DNA of 64,000 bases from CAWCPR01 sp963797475. Lineage in GTDB: Bacteria; Chloroflexota; Anaerolineae; Anaerolineales; UBA4823. Under the pieces are notes generated by a model, which was given only the letters and a program-made list of their open reading frames with translations, did not search any database and was not told the DNA's origin. The first letter of the stretch is position 1. Each line of letters starts with the position of its first letter. The stretch is from positions 372,001-436,000 of the forward strand of contig CAWCPR010000003.1 in the NCBI GenBank assembly GCA_963797475.1. Reading direction: 5' to 3'. Both the position numbers and the translations under genes were made by a program. Below are positions 15,819 through 25,315 of this stretch, one piece after another.

Positions 15819-17873
15819 ATGGGGTTTTTGATTGTGAAATTTTTGAGACGAATAAAGCTCGCCCTCCAGGTCGCCGAGGTTGTGGCCGCGACCATCGCAG
15901 CGATTGGACTGTACCATTTCAGCGGTCGCTGGCAGGATTACCAGACGCTTGCCGCCCGGGCTGCCGCCAAAGAAGGAGTCTGGGTTGTATACGCCCCGGC
16001 GATTCTGAATGCGCGTACCATCTACCAGGCGCCCTCAGACGGCCGCGCTTCCTGGAGCTCGCCGGTCGCTGTCGATCCATCCGGCCTGGTTGTCTGGGTC
16101 GCCAACCCGGATTCCGGCTCGGTTACCCGCCTTGAAACGCTTACCCTTGAGACGTTGGAAATCCCGGTCGGGGTGCAGCCCTGGTCTCTGGCGATTTCAC
16201 CGGACGGCCAAAGGGTGTACGTGGTCGATCGCGCCGCGGGAAAGCTCATCGAGTTGGACGCTCAGGCCAACCGGGTGATGAGGCGCCTGGCTCTCGGCCC
16301 GGAGCCGGCCGGCATCGCGCTCACACCGAGCGGCCGCCTGGCTTATGTTTCGCTCTCGACATCCGGGCAGGTGCTGGTCGTAGACCTGGAGCGCCTTTCG
16401 GTCCTCTCCCATGTTCAAGTAAAGGCCTGGCCATTTGCAGTTGCGGTCAGCGACAACGGCAACTCACAGGACGACGACGAAAGGGTCTACATCACCCATT
16501 TGTTAGGCGCGCCGCGTCCGGGCAGCTCGGAAGCCTCCGATGACAGCCGCCAGGCTTTCGTCAGCGTGATTTCCGTAGCCACAAACGCTCTGGTAGATGG
16601 GATTGCGCTGCTTCCCGACGAACATGGCTCACCGAATCTTCTGCGCGGGATCAGCCTGAGCAAGGATCGCGCCTGGGTCCCTGTTGAAAGGTCCGCCCCG
16701 GCGCTTCCCAACAGCTTGACGACCACCGTGTTCGCTTCGGTCGCAGCCCTGGACCTGGCTGGGGATCGTGAAGCGCCAGAAAACTCTCTGCCCTTAAACG
16801 ATCAGGACATTTTTGGCTCGCCGGTGAACAACCCGATGGCCGCCATACCTGCGCCGGATGGGCAAACCTTATATATCGTCCTGGGCGGCAGCGACCTGAT
16901 CGAGGCGGTGGACGTCTCCCATCCGGGCCAACCCAGGTTAGTCGGCTTTCTGCCCACCGGACGCAACCCGCGCGGCCTGGCCCTCAGCCCAGACGGCCAT
17001 TGGGCTTATGTGATGAATTACCTCTCCCGTTCGCTCACCATCCTGGATCTGAACGCCTTTTCAGTTATAAAGGAAATTCCCGTGACCGGAGAAACCCTTC
17101 CCACCGAAGTCCTGTACGGCAAGATTTACTTCAACAACGCCAGCAACCCGCGCTTGAGCCAGGGCTCCTGGGTCTCCTGCGCAAGCTGCCATCCCGATGG
17201 CGGGTCAGATGGCGTGACCTGGATCTTCCCGGACGGCCCGCGCCAGACCCCGCCTTTGTGGAACGCGGCTCAGACACTGCCCTGGCACTGGTCGGCCGCG
17301 TTGGATGAAGCCCAGGATGTAGAAAACACAATCCAGGTGATCCAGCACGGTTTGGGGCTGGCTCCCGGCGTCGACCCACCCCAGTTAGGGCTGCCGAACA
17401 GCGGGCGCTCTGAAGACCTGGACGACCTGGGGGCATTTCTATCCAAGGGGATTCGCCCGGTCAATCTACCGGACAGTGGGGACGCCAGCCGGGGAGCCGA
17501 GATCTTCCTTACTGCCGGATGCAATGCCTGTCACGGCGGGCCGGCCTGGACTCTCAGCGCGCTGCCCGGGCCTGCCGGTACGCTCGATCCGGATGGCAAT
17601 GGAATGGTGGACAGCGCATTGAGAGAGGTTGGCGTCCATAACCCGCAAGATGTTCGTGGTGAGTCAGGCTTTGACCCGCCTTCGCTGTTAGATGTTGGCC
17701 TGACTGCCCCTTATATGCACGATGGTTCGATGCCCGATCTGGAGGCGCTTCTCAGCAGCGGGCATCCGGACCCGCTTGGGCATGGAAATGGCCTGGACGA
17801 GCAGCAAATCGTCGACCTGGCGGCTTTTTTACGCACGATCGGTCCACAGACGGCGCCATTCGCGGCGCCTTGA
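15819..17873 (+). CDS. YncE-like beta-propeller fused to di-heme cytochrome c region
   Basis: 684 residues: an N-terminal hydrophobic signal/anchor (about 15-35), a seven-bladed YncE-type propeller (repeated VTRLETLTLETLEIPVG-like and SPDGQRVYVVD strands) to about 430, then a cytochrome-like part. That part has two CxxCH heme sites, CASCH (about 452) and CNACH (about 568), and a later PYMHDGS motif supplying a likely Met or His ligand. This resembles di-heme peroxidase/MauG-like cytochromes attached to a propeller. It should be outside the membrane. A TATAAT lies at 15765-15770. The ATG has no clear ribosome site; GTG 15834 is an alternative start. Substrate unknown; an extracellular electron-transfer or oxidative-modification role is plausible. 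Confidence 0.85.
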   Translation: MGFLIVKFLRRIKLALQVAEVVAATIAAIGLYHFSGRWQDYQTLAARAAAKEGVWVVYAPAILNARTIYQAPSDGRASWSSPVAVDPSGLVVWVANPDSGSVTRLETLTLETLEIPVGVQPWSLAISPDGQRVYVVDRAAGKLIELDAQANRVMRRLALGPEPAGIALTPSGRLAYVSLSTSGQVLVVDLERLSVLSHVQVKAWPFAVAVSDNGNSQDDDERVYITHLLGAPRPGSSEASDDSRQAFVSVISVATNALVDGIALLPDEHGSPNLLRGISLSKDRAWVPVERSAPALPNSLTTTVFASVAALDLAGDREAPENSLPLNDQDIFGSPVNNPMAAIPAPDGQTLYIVLGGSDLIEAVDVSHPGQPRLVGFLPTGRNPRGLALSPDGHWAYVMNYLSRSLTILDLNAFSVIKEIPVTGETLPTEVLYGKIYFNNASNPRLSQGSWVSCASCHPDGGSDGVTWIFPDGPRQTPPLWNAAQTLPWHWSAALDEAQDVENTIQVIQHGLGLAPGVDPPQLGLPNSGRSEDLDDLGAFLSKGIRPVNLPDSGDASRGAEIFLTAGCNACHGGPAWTLSALPGPAGTLDPDGNGMVDSALREVGVHNPQDVRGESGFDPPSLLDVGLTAPYMHDGSMPDLEALLSSGHPDPLGHGNGLDEQQIVDLAAFLRTIGPQTAPFAAP

Positions 17874-17930
17874 GAGAAGTGTGGCATTTCACACTTCGTT
17901 TATTTTTCATTCGAATTGAGGAGAATAAAA

Positions 17931-20900
17931 ATGAAACGCATCCGCTTTGCCATTGTTGGATCTGCTCTGATCCTTGCGATGCTCATTCAGCCCTTCGGGC
18001 CAGGCGCCCGGCTGGCGGCTCGGGCTCAAACCGGCCAAGAACCGGTTCAACCTGCTCAGGATCTCAGCCTGTATATGCCGCTCATCCTGACCCCACCCGG
18101 GCCGCCGGCTTTCGAGATCATCTCGCCGCCCTCCGGCGGGATGGTCAGCGGAGTTAGCTATTTCGCCGTCCAACCGACCGAGTCGAGAACTGTCTCCAGC
18201 GTGCACTTCCAGGCCGGAACCGTTGACCTGGGTGTGGATGCCACTTCACAGGACGGTTTCAAAGTCTTTCTGGACACGAAAGCGCTCCCAGCGGGGGCGC
18301 TGCAGCTCACCGCCACCGCCAACGGACCAAGCGGCGAGGTTGCCAAATCCATCTCGGTGAACGTCGAACCCAACCCGCCCGCCAGCGGCGCCGTCAGCGC
18401 CCAGGGCGGCGCGTTTGCAACCCAGATCGGCAGCATCATTAACGTCCCACCGGGAAGTGTGCCTGCCGGGACCAACGTCTCGGTTTTAGAAAAGACCCAG
18501 GCAGAGGTCACCGCCGACACCGGCATCCAGTGGGAAAACATGGGCGTAACCTTTCTGGGGGCTCAGGTTGTGACGTCCGGTGCTGAATTCTCCAAGCCTC
18601 TAGGCGTACAGTCGGCCGGCTTCGGCAACCGCGTCCAGCCCGGGCAGGCGGTGGTCAACTACCGCATCATTCCGGACGTCAACGGAGATGGGGTCGATGA
18701 GATCGTGGCGGTCAACACCGCCAGTGTCGCCCCCAACGAGGATGTGATCTCGGATCCTGTCCCGCAGGCTGCCATCGCCCCCGGCGCGGCCCAGGTGAAG
18801 GTCGGTTTAGGTACGTTTCACGCCCTGGCAGCCGGCGTCAGCGGGCCGCCCGGCGTTTTGCTGAAGTTTGAAGTCAGCGGATTCAACCCGCTTTCCCAGT
18901 ATGGCAATGTGGCGGTCTGGACTTCCTCGGTCGATGGAACCACTTATGAAGTTCCCGGTCTGGTCGAAACCGACCCAACAGACAGCTCAATGCAGATCTT
19001 CAAAGCAGTCATTCCACCTCTGCCAACCGGAGCGGCGACCGTGACGCTGCGCAATGATAGCACCGGCTCTTCCGTCGATCCAATCGACGTTACGATTACA
19101 ACCCCGGCGCCGCTGCCGAAACCGGCCGGTCAAATTCTGGACGAATACCTGGCAGACACGATCACTTACCTCAACAGCCTGCCGGCAGCGGCTTCCAGCC
19201 AGGCATCCGGGATTTCCGACGTGACTGCGGCTTTGCAACAGTCCCGCGATCAGCTCGCCCAACTGCTGAGCGACGGCCTGAACCCCGACGAGCAGCAGGC
19301 CTTGGACGACGTCGCCTTAATGATCAATAATTCCAATTTGTACATCGTCGCTGGGTCCCAAAAAGCGCCTGCCGGGGTGACCGGTTACACGAATGACGCC
19401 TTATTTGGTGATTTCCTGGGCTTATTGGGAAGCATTGCTGCAATGCTGGGGATCATCGCCGGCCTGGCTGCCATTACGACTGCATTTGCAGCTTTTGCTG
19501 CTGGAGTCGCATTTGGTGCAGCTTTAATCTCGGCGATTTATTTCGCCTGTAAATTACTTGGAGGAGGCAACTGTCTTGACCGCCTGGCTCCACCCGAAAA
19601 ATGCCCGCCAGCTCAAAGCAACTCCGGCAGCGGTACGACCGGCATGGGCTCCGCGCCCCCTCGGGAGGCAACGGTTGCGGCAGCGCGACGGGCGGAGGAC
19701 AGGGAACCGGTTTATCCAGCCAGAGCGCGGATCTGGCAGCCGGCCGTTACGTGGTCAAAATCTTTTCCGGTGGAGCGCCGATCCCCTTCACCGGGATGAC
19801 CGATCCGGGCGGCTATTTCTTCATCCCACTGATCCCGGAAGGCGAGCCTTTCACAGCCCTGGCAATCGATACTTTGAGCGGGAAGACACGTTCTGTACAA
19901 GGAATCGGGCCGGAGCAAGGGGACTCGACCTATATGTTCTTCAATTTCCTCACCGAAGAAGTGAGCGGCACGACAACGGTCAACATCGGCGATGTGATCA
20001 GCAGCACGATCAGCGCTCCTGGCGAGATCGACCTGTATTCCTTTACAGCCCAGGCCGGGCAGCAGGTCTTCTTTGATGTGCTCAATCAAAGCGGGATTGG
20101 CTTGACCAACTGGCAGGTATCGGACCAGTTTGGCAACCAGGTATTCCGCACCTGCCTGGGTTGCGGCGATGCCGGCGTCTATACATTAACCACCGGCGGG
20201 ACTTATATCCTGGCAATTGGCGAAGGCGGCAGTACGGCGACCGGCGCCTACCAGGTGCAACTCTGGGATGTGCCGCCGCCAGATGTATTCGCTATCAGTA
20301 TCGGTGACGTGATCTCAGATGATGTCCCTGGTCCGGGCGCCGGCAATATCGAATCGCCGGGCGCCAAGGATATCTATCATTTCACAGCCACGCCAGGGCA
20401 GTCGGTCTTCTTCGACACCCAGGCGCAGTCCGGGCTCAGCTTGATGAATTGGTCCCTCGTCGACAGCCTGGGCAGCCAGCTTTTCTCGACCTGCCTGGGC
20501 TGCGGCGACCCGGGTGTGTTTTCGCTGACGCAAGGCGGCGTTTATACACTCACCGTCGGCGAGCCCCACAATGACCAGGTGGGCACCTACCAGGTGCAGC
20601 TTTGGAATGTCCCGCCGCCGCAGACCTTCGACATCGCCATTGGCGACACAGTCTCGGACGGCGTCCCCGGACCGGGAGCCGGCAATATTGAATCGCCAGG
20701 CGTAAATGATATTTATCATTTCACAGCCACACCCGGGCAGTCGGTATTCTTCGACGTCCAGGCCCAGTCCGGGCTCAGCCAAATGGATTGGAGGCTGGTC
20801 GACAGCCTGGGCGCCCAGCTTTTCAGCACCTGCCTGGGCTGCGGCGACCCGGGCGTGTACACACTGGCGCAAGGCGGCATTTACACGCTCACCGTCGGCG

Positions 20901-21295
20901 AGGCCCGCAATGACCAGGTAGGCACCTACCAGGTGCAGCTTTGGGACGTCCCGCCGCCGCAGACCTTCGACATCGCCATTGGCGACACAGTCTCGGACGG
21001 CGTCCCCGGGCCGGGAGCCGGCAATATTGAATTGCCGGGTGTGACGGATATCTATAATTTCACGGCCTCTGCCGGTCAAAATGTGCTTTTTGATGTCCTT
21101 TCACAATCCGGAGTGCCACAGGTCTCCTGGAAACTGTTGGATCCAAACGGGGGCCAGCTTTTCAATCGTTGTCTCGGCTGCGGGGATCCAGGGGTGATTA
21201 CCTTGACTCTCGCCGGAGAATATAGGATCGAAGTAGGAGACGTACGAAACGATGGGATGGGCACCTATTCTTTCCAACTGACCGACCAGCCCTGA
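17931..21295 (+). CDS. Secreted protein with four PPC-like repeats, interrupted by a frameshift
   Basis: A Sec signal peptide (MKRIRFAIVGSALIL, cleavage likely after ARA) leads to Pro/Gly-rich beta domains. A long hydrophobic Ala/Gly segment (19408-19560) follows, then four beta-sandwich repeats of about 105-113 residues resembling pre-peptidase C-terminal domains. Each repeat holds a CLGCGD motif. The frame breaks in a run of five C (19656-19660). One extra C would join SGSGTTGMGSAPP to SGGNGCGSATGGG and give about 1121 residues. As read, the first frame runs to 19799 and the second is open through to 21295. ATG 17931 has GAGGAG upstream. Probably a cell-surface protein co-expressed with the propeller-cytochrome gene 57 nt upstream. 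Confidence 0.78.
19985..21292 (+). repeat. Four tandem PPC-like coding repeats
   Basis: Repeat units are anchored by IGD codons at 19985, 20300, 20639 and 20978, so periods are 315, 339 and 339 nt. The first lacks the GPGAGNIE insertion. The third and fourth are nearly identical in DNA over long stretches, for example around 20620-20690 and 20959-21029, which points to recent duplication or gene conversion. Confidence 0.85.
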
Positions 21296-21323
21296 TACTT
21301 TTCGCCTCGAGCAAATCTTAGAT

Positions 21324-21359
21324 GCCAGCGCCCGGAGGCGATCGCCTCCGGGCGCTGGC
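21324..21359 (+). terminator. 36-nt perfect palindrome, strong terminator-like hairpin
   Basis: Self-complementary arms of up to 18 nt (GCCAGCGCCCGGAGGCGA and its complement) around a GATC centre, 28 nt after the repeat-protein stop, followed by TTATATC. Very stable; terminates the secreted-protein transcript. Confidence 0.75.
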
Positions 21360-21437
21360 TTATATCTATCAGACCTTTCCGCCGCCAGGTTCTAACAGAA
21401 GTGTTCGCCTACGATAACCGTGAAGGGGGATATAATT

Positions 21438-24400
21438 TTGTTAACGAATGTGGATTTCGGGTGGGCGGTCCAAATGCCAGTTTTAATGTCGCTGATCCTC
21501 ATCATCCAGTTATGGCTATTTTCCCTGGCTCTGTTCGGCCTGCGCAGGCTGACTCGCCGCGCAAACCCCTCGATTTGCATCCTCGTGTTGGGCTCATTAT
21601 TGACCATTGTACAATTCCCCTGGGTTTCGAGTCCAGAATTTCGCCTGGGGGCCCTGCCGGTATCCTTCACCGCTCAAATCCTTTTCCCTACGATTCTGCT
21701 CGGTTTGCTGCTGGTTTACCAGGAAGGAGGCCGCAGCCAGGCGCAATCCACATTCAACGGTCTTCTCCTGGTGATCTCCATTGCGGCTCTTTTCCAATTG
21801 ATCTACGAGGTTCCAAACGGGGGATCATTCACCAATGGATTGGAGTCCGCCCGCCTGATCCTTGCAGCCGGGATTGCCCGGGCTGGCGCGCTGGCGATCG
21901 CCTTGGGCGCTTACCGGGCCTTCGCAGAACGCCGAGAAACCATTCCTGGTCACCTTGCAGCTACACTTGCGCTTTTTTGCGCGCTGGTGGGCGATGCGCT
22001 TCTATTCTATGGGTTGGCGTTCTTCGGAAAAACCGGGTGGGTCGCCTTACTCTCTGGCGGCCTGGCAGGCCAGGCGCTGCCTACCCTGGCCCTCTGGCCT
22101 CTTATCAGTCTTTATTTTCGAGCCAACCGGGCCGGATCATCCGCGAAAATTTCCTCCTCGGATATCCCCGGATTAGGGGTTTTGGCGTCTCGCATTCAGC
22201 TTGAAAGCCGGGCCCGCTACTATTACAGCCTGTTCCACACCTTAAGCCAAATCCACCAGTTAATCAGCCACTCCAATAATGCACGCGGCCTTCTGGAAGG
22301 AGCGTGCCACCTGCTGGCCACCGGGCGCGAATATCCCCTGGTTTGGATCGGGCTCGTTCAAAATGGGCAGGATGCAATGGATCCCGCGGCATGGGGCGGC
22401 CCTCAATCCCACTTTCTGGATTCGATCACGATCCAGCAAGACAAAACAACCTTGGTGAGCGGTCCAACAAGCCAGGCATTGAAAACAGGCCAGGCTGCCC
22501 TGGCTGAGGATATTTCCAAAGACCTGGCGTTTGGCCCCTGGCGTGAGCGTGCGCTGCGTTATGGCTTCCTTTCATCCGCAGCGTTTCCCATGCGCTATGC
22601 CGGCAAGATATGGGGAGTTCTCAATGTTTACGCTGACCGGGCCAACCCGTTTGAAATCCAGGGTGAGGTGAAGCTTCTCCAGGAATTGGCCGACGACCTG
22701 GCCTTCGCCCTGGTTAGCCTGGATGCCAGGCGCCAGCGCTTGATCTTGCAATCCGCTGCCGAGACAATGCGTGATGGGCTTTTGATTACCACCTTGCGGG
22801 GTGAGGTGGTTTATATCAACCCAACATTTGCAGAAACCCTGGCGGGACAACCGCAAGACTTCAAAAACAAAAACATACTCGATTTCCTGAAGCCAGAACA
22901 GGCCGAGGCGTTCACTCACCAGCATTGGCCTTTGCTGCTGAGAGAAGGCCGGTTCACGACTGAAATCGATCTCCCAAATCCGAAAGGCGAGACGGTTTAT
23001 TTCTCGGTTGTGGGGACGATCGCCCGAGACACGCAGGCTCACAGCGAACATATCGTCATCAGTCTGCGGGACACGACAAACCGGAAAATGTACGAACAAC
23101 AGCTCCTGACTTTAAATCAGGTAACTAACGATATGGTCCAGTCCCATGACCCGCAGACATTGCTGGACACCATCCTGAATGCCAGCGAAAAATTACTAGG
23201 AGCGGATTACAGCGCCATTTACTTATTGCACGTGGATAGTGGAATGTTTTCCGAGGTGCACACGCACAATTTTTCCACGCAAACTGCGGAACGCCTGAAG
23301 AGAGAATTCGTCGCATTCCCATACGCCAGGCCGCTGCTATCAAACGAACCGGTTTTCGTATGTGATACGTATAAGGCGCCTGACAATTTGAAACAACTTC
23401 AAATCCTGATGAATGGCGAGATCCGGGCCATGATGCTCCTACCGATCCTCTACCTGGATAAATCATTAGGGACTTTCGGCCTGTATTACAAAAACCCTCA
23501 TACTTTCACCGAGGAAGAAAAACAGCTCAGCTCTACGGTGACCCACACCCTGGCAATCACGCTTTACAACGCACAGCTCTACCAATCCGAGCGCAGCCAA
23601 CGGCAGCTTTCCGAAGCCCTGGCAAAATCTGCCGCGATCCTGAACAGCAGTCTGGACTTGAATAAAGTCTTAGACCATATTCTGGAACAGACGCTCAGCG
23701 TGATCCCTTGCAGGTCGGTGAACCTGATGTTGATCGAAGGCGACCAGGCGCGCGTCGTAAGACATATGGATCACTCGGACCCATACGAAATCATCCGCCC
23801 GGTAACCGGAACCAGTTTTCCACTGACGACGCCAACACTGCAAAAGATGATCCATTCAGAGGCTCCAATCCTGATCTCGAACACCCTGCAGGATTCATTA
23901 TGGCGCAGCATGGGCCAGACATCCTGGATCCGTTCTTACGCCGGCGCGCCACTCAGCCTGCGCCAGGAAATCATCGGTTTCTTGAACATGAACAGCGACC
24001 GCATCAACTTCTTTACCGACGAAACGGTGCTCCGCCTGCAAGCTTTCGCCTCCACGGCAGCCACCGCGATCCAAAATGCTCGCATGTTCAACGATCTGCA
24101 AACTCACACCCAAGAGCTGGAAGACCGTGTTCTCGAACGGACCGCCGAGCTCAGTGCAGCGAAAGAACGGATTGAGCGCATCCTGGTCTCGGTGCCCGAT
24201 GCCGTCTTCGTTTTGAATGAAAAAGAAAATCTCGTCCAGGCTAACCCTGCCGGGGAAGAGCTGATTGTAAAAGCGAACCAGGAAGGAATTGACCTTTTTT
24301 CCCCCGACTACCTGAGAAAATTAAAAGACGGCGCCACCCCGGATGAAAAAACCATCCTGGAAGTCCAGGACAGGGCTTACCAGGCGGTGGCCTCCTCACT

Positions 24401-25160
24401 GCCTTTCAAAGGCCACCGGACTGGGCTTGTGATCGTATTTCGAGATGTCACCCGGTTTCGCGAACTGGACAAAATGAAATCGGAGTTCGTCTCGGATATC
24501 TCCCACGAGCTGCGAACGCCCCTGACCAACCTGACGATCTATCTGGAATTATTGAGCAATATCGACGATCCAAAAAGGCAAAAACATTATCATGCGACCC
24601 TGCTTCGTGAGACCGAGCGATTGACTGACCTTATTGAGGATTTGCTTACGATCTCCAGGTTAGAGGCCGGGCGGTTGGAAATCACCATCAAGCCTGTGAA
24701 CGTCAACTTATTAGTTCTGGATCTGGCGAATGACCGCGCCGCGCTGGCGACCAGCAAGGGGCTTGTCTTGAACTACTCGACCGATCCTAACTTGCCTGAG
24801 GCTCAAGCGGACCAACGCCTGTTAACCCAGGTGCTTTCAAACTTGCTGACCAATGCCCTGAATTACACTCCTCAGAATGGCAACGTCCACATCCAAACCG
24901 CATTGCAGCCACACAAAGGACGCACCTGGGTAACCGTAGCCATTTCGGATACAGGATACGGTATCCTGCCAGAAGAACGCGCCCAAATTTTTGACCGTTT
25001 CTTTCGGGGATCGGCAAGCCACCGGACCGAATCACCCGGAACCGGCCTGGGCTTAGCTATTTCGAAAGAGATCATCGACCGGTTAGGGGGATGGATCGCC
25101 GTAACGAGCGAACCTGACCGGGGCAGCACCTTCACCGTCTGGTTACTGCCCGTGCTATAA
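21438..25160 (+). CDS. Large membrane sensor histidine kinase with GAF/PAS array
   Basis: About 1240 residues. The N-terminus has roughly seven hydrophobic spans (to residue 235), possibly a VUPS-type sensor. Next come a GAF (about 250-430), a PAS (about 435-550), a GAF (about 560-700), another GAF (about 720-880), a short coiled coil, a PAS (about 905-990), HisKA with SDISHELRTPLTN, and HATPase (N-box LLTNALNYTP, GYGILPEE, GTGLGLAISKEI). TTG 21438 is chosen because AAGGGGGA lies 7 nt upstream; the GTG at 21420 has no ribosome site. No response regulator is adjacent. The ligands of the GAF/PAS domains cannot be told from sequence. Confidence 0.9.
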   Translation: MLTNVDFGWAVQMPVLMSLILIIQLWLFSLALFGLRRLTRRANPSICILVLGSLLTIVQFPWVSSPEFRLGALPVSFTAQILFPTILLGLLLVYQEGGRSQAQSTFNGLLLVISIAALFQLIYEVPNGGSFTNGLESARLILAAGIARAGALAIALGAYRAFAERRETIPGHLAATLALFCALVGDALLFYGLAFFGKTGWVALLSGGLAGQALPTLALWPLISLYFRANRAGSSAKISSSDIPGLGVLASRIQLESRARYYYSLFHTLSQIHQLISHSNNARGLLEGACHLLATGREYPLVWIGLVQNGQDAMDPAAWGGPQSHFLDSITIQQDKTTLVSGPTSQALKTGQAALAEDISKDLAFGPWRERALRYGFLSSAAFPMRYAGKIWGVLNVYADRANPFEIQGEVKLLQELADDLAFALVSLDARRQRLILQSAAETMRDGLLITTLRGEVVYINPTFAETLAGQPQDFKNKNILDFLKPEQAEAFTHQHWPLLLREGRFTTEIDLPNPKGETVYFSVVGTIARDTQAHSEHIVISLRDTTNRKMYEQQLLTLNQVTNDMVQSHDPQTLLDTILNASEKLLGADYSAIYLLHVDSGMFSEVHTHNFSTQTAERLKREFVAFPYARPLLSNEPVFVCDTYKAPDNLKQLQILMNGEIRAMMLLPILYLDKSLGTFGLYYKNPHTFTEEEKQLSSTVTHTLAITLYNAQLYQSERSQRQLSEALAKSAAILNSSLDLNKVLDHILEQTLSVIPCRSVNLMLIEGDQARVVRHMDHSDPYEIIRPVTGTSFPLTTPTLQKMIHSEAPILISNTLQDSLWRSMGQTSWIRSYAGAPLSLRQEIIGFLNMNSDRINFFTDETVLRLQAFASTAATAIQNARMFNDLQTHTQELEDRVLERTAELSAAKERIERILVSVPDAVFVLNEKENLVQANPAGEELIVKANQEGIDLFSPDYLRKLKDGATPDEKTILEVQDRAYQAVASSLPFKGHRTGLVIVFRDVTRFRELDKMKSEFVSDISHELRTPLTNLTIYLELLSNIDDPKRQKHYHATLLRETERLTDLIEDLLTISRLEAGRLEITIKPVNVNLLVLDLANDRAALATSKGLVLNYSTDPNLPEAQADQRLLTQVLSNLLTNALNYTPQNGNVHIQTALQPHKGRTWVTVAISDTGYGILPEERAQIFDRFFRGSASHRTESPGTGLGLAISKEIIDRLGGWIAVTSEPDRGSTFTVWLLPVL

Positions 25161-25161
25161 T
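25131..25161 (+). promoter_or_regulatory. Predicted promoter of the mutase gene
   Basis: Extended -10 TGCTATAAT (25153-25161) overlaps the stop codon of the kinase gene; TTCACC at 25131 is a poor -35 with 19-nt spacing. It gives a leader of about 150 nt before the mutase ATG. Confidence 0.4.
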
Positions 25162-25315
25162 GCAGAGTCAGTCGGGCATAGATGGCGATTTCCTAGAAAA
25201 TCGTCATATTTGTACGCGTTTAATGAAGGTCTTCTGTTGCCAAAGTGTTGGACGCGCTGTAAATTCACCAGCCACGCAACACGATTTCAGATATTTATCA
25301 TTATGGGAGAGAAGA

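Noticed and set aside
21431..21436. TATAAT just before the large kinase start
   Set aside because: No -35 at a proper distance, and transcription from it would leave no room for the ribosome site that it overlaps.
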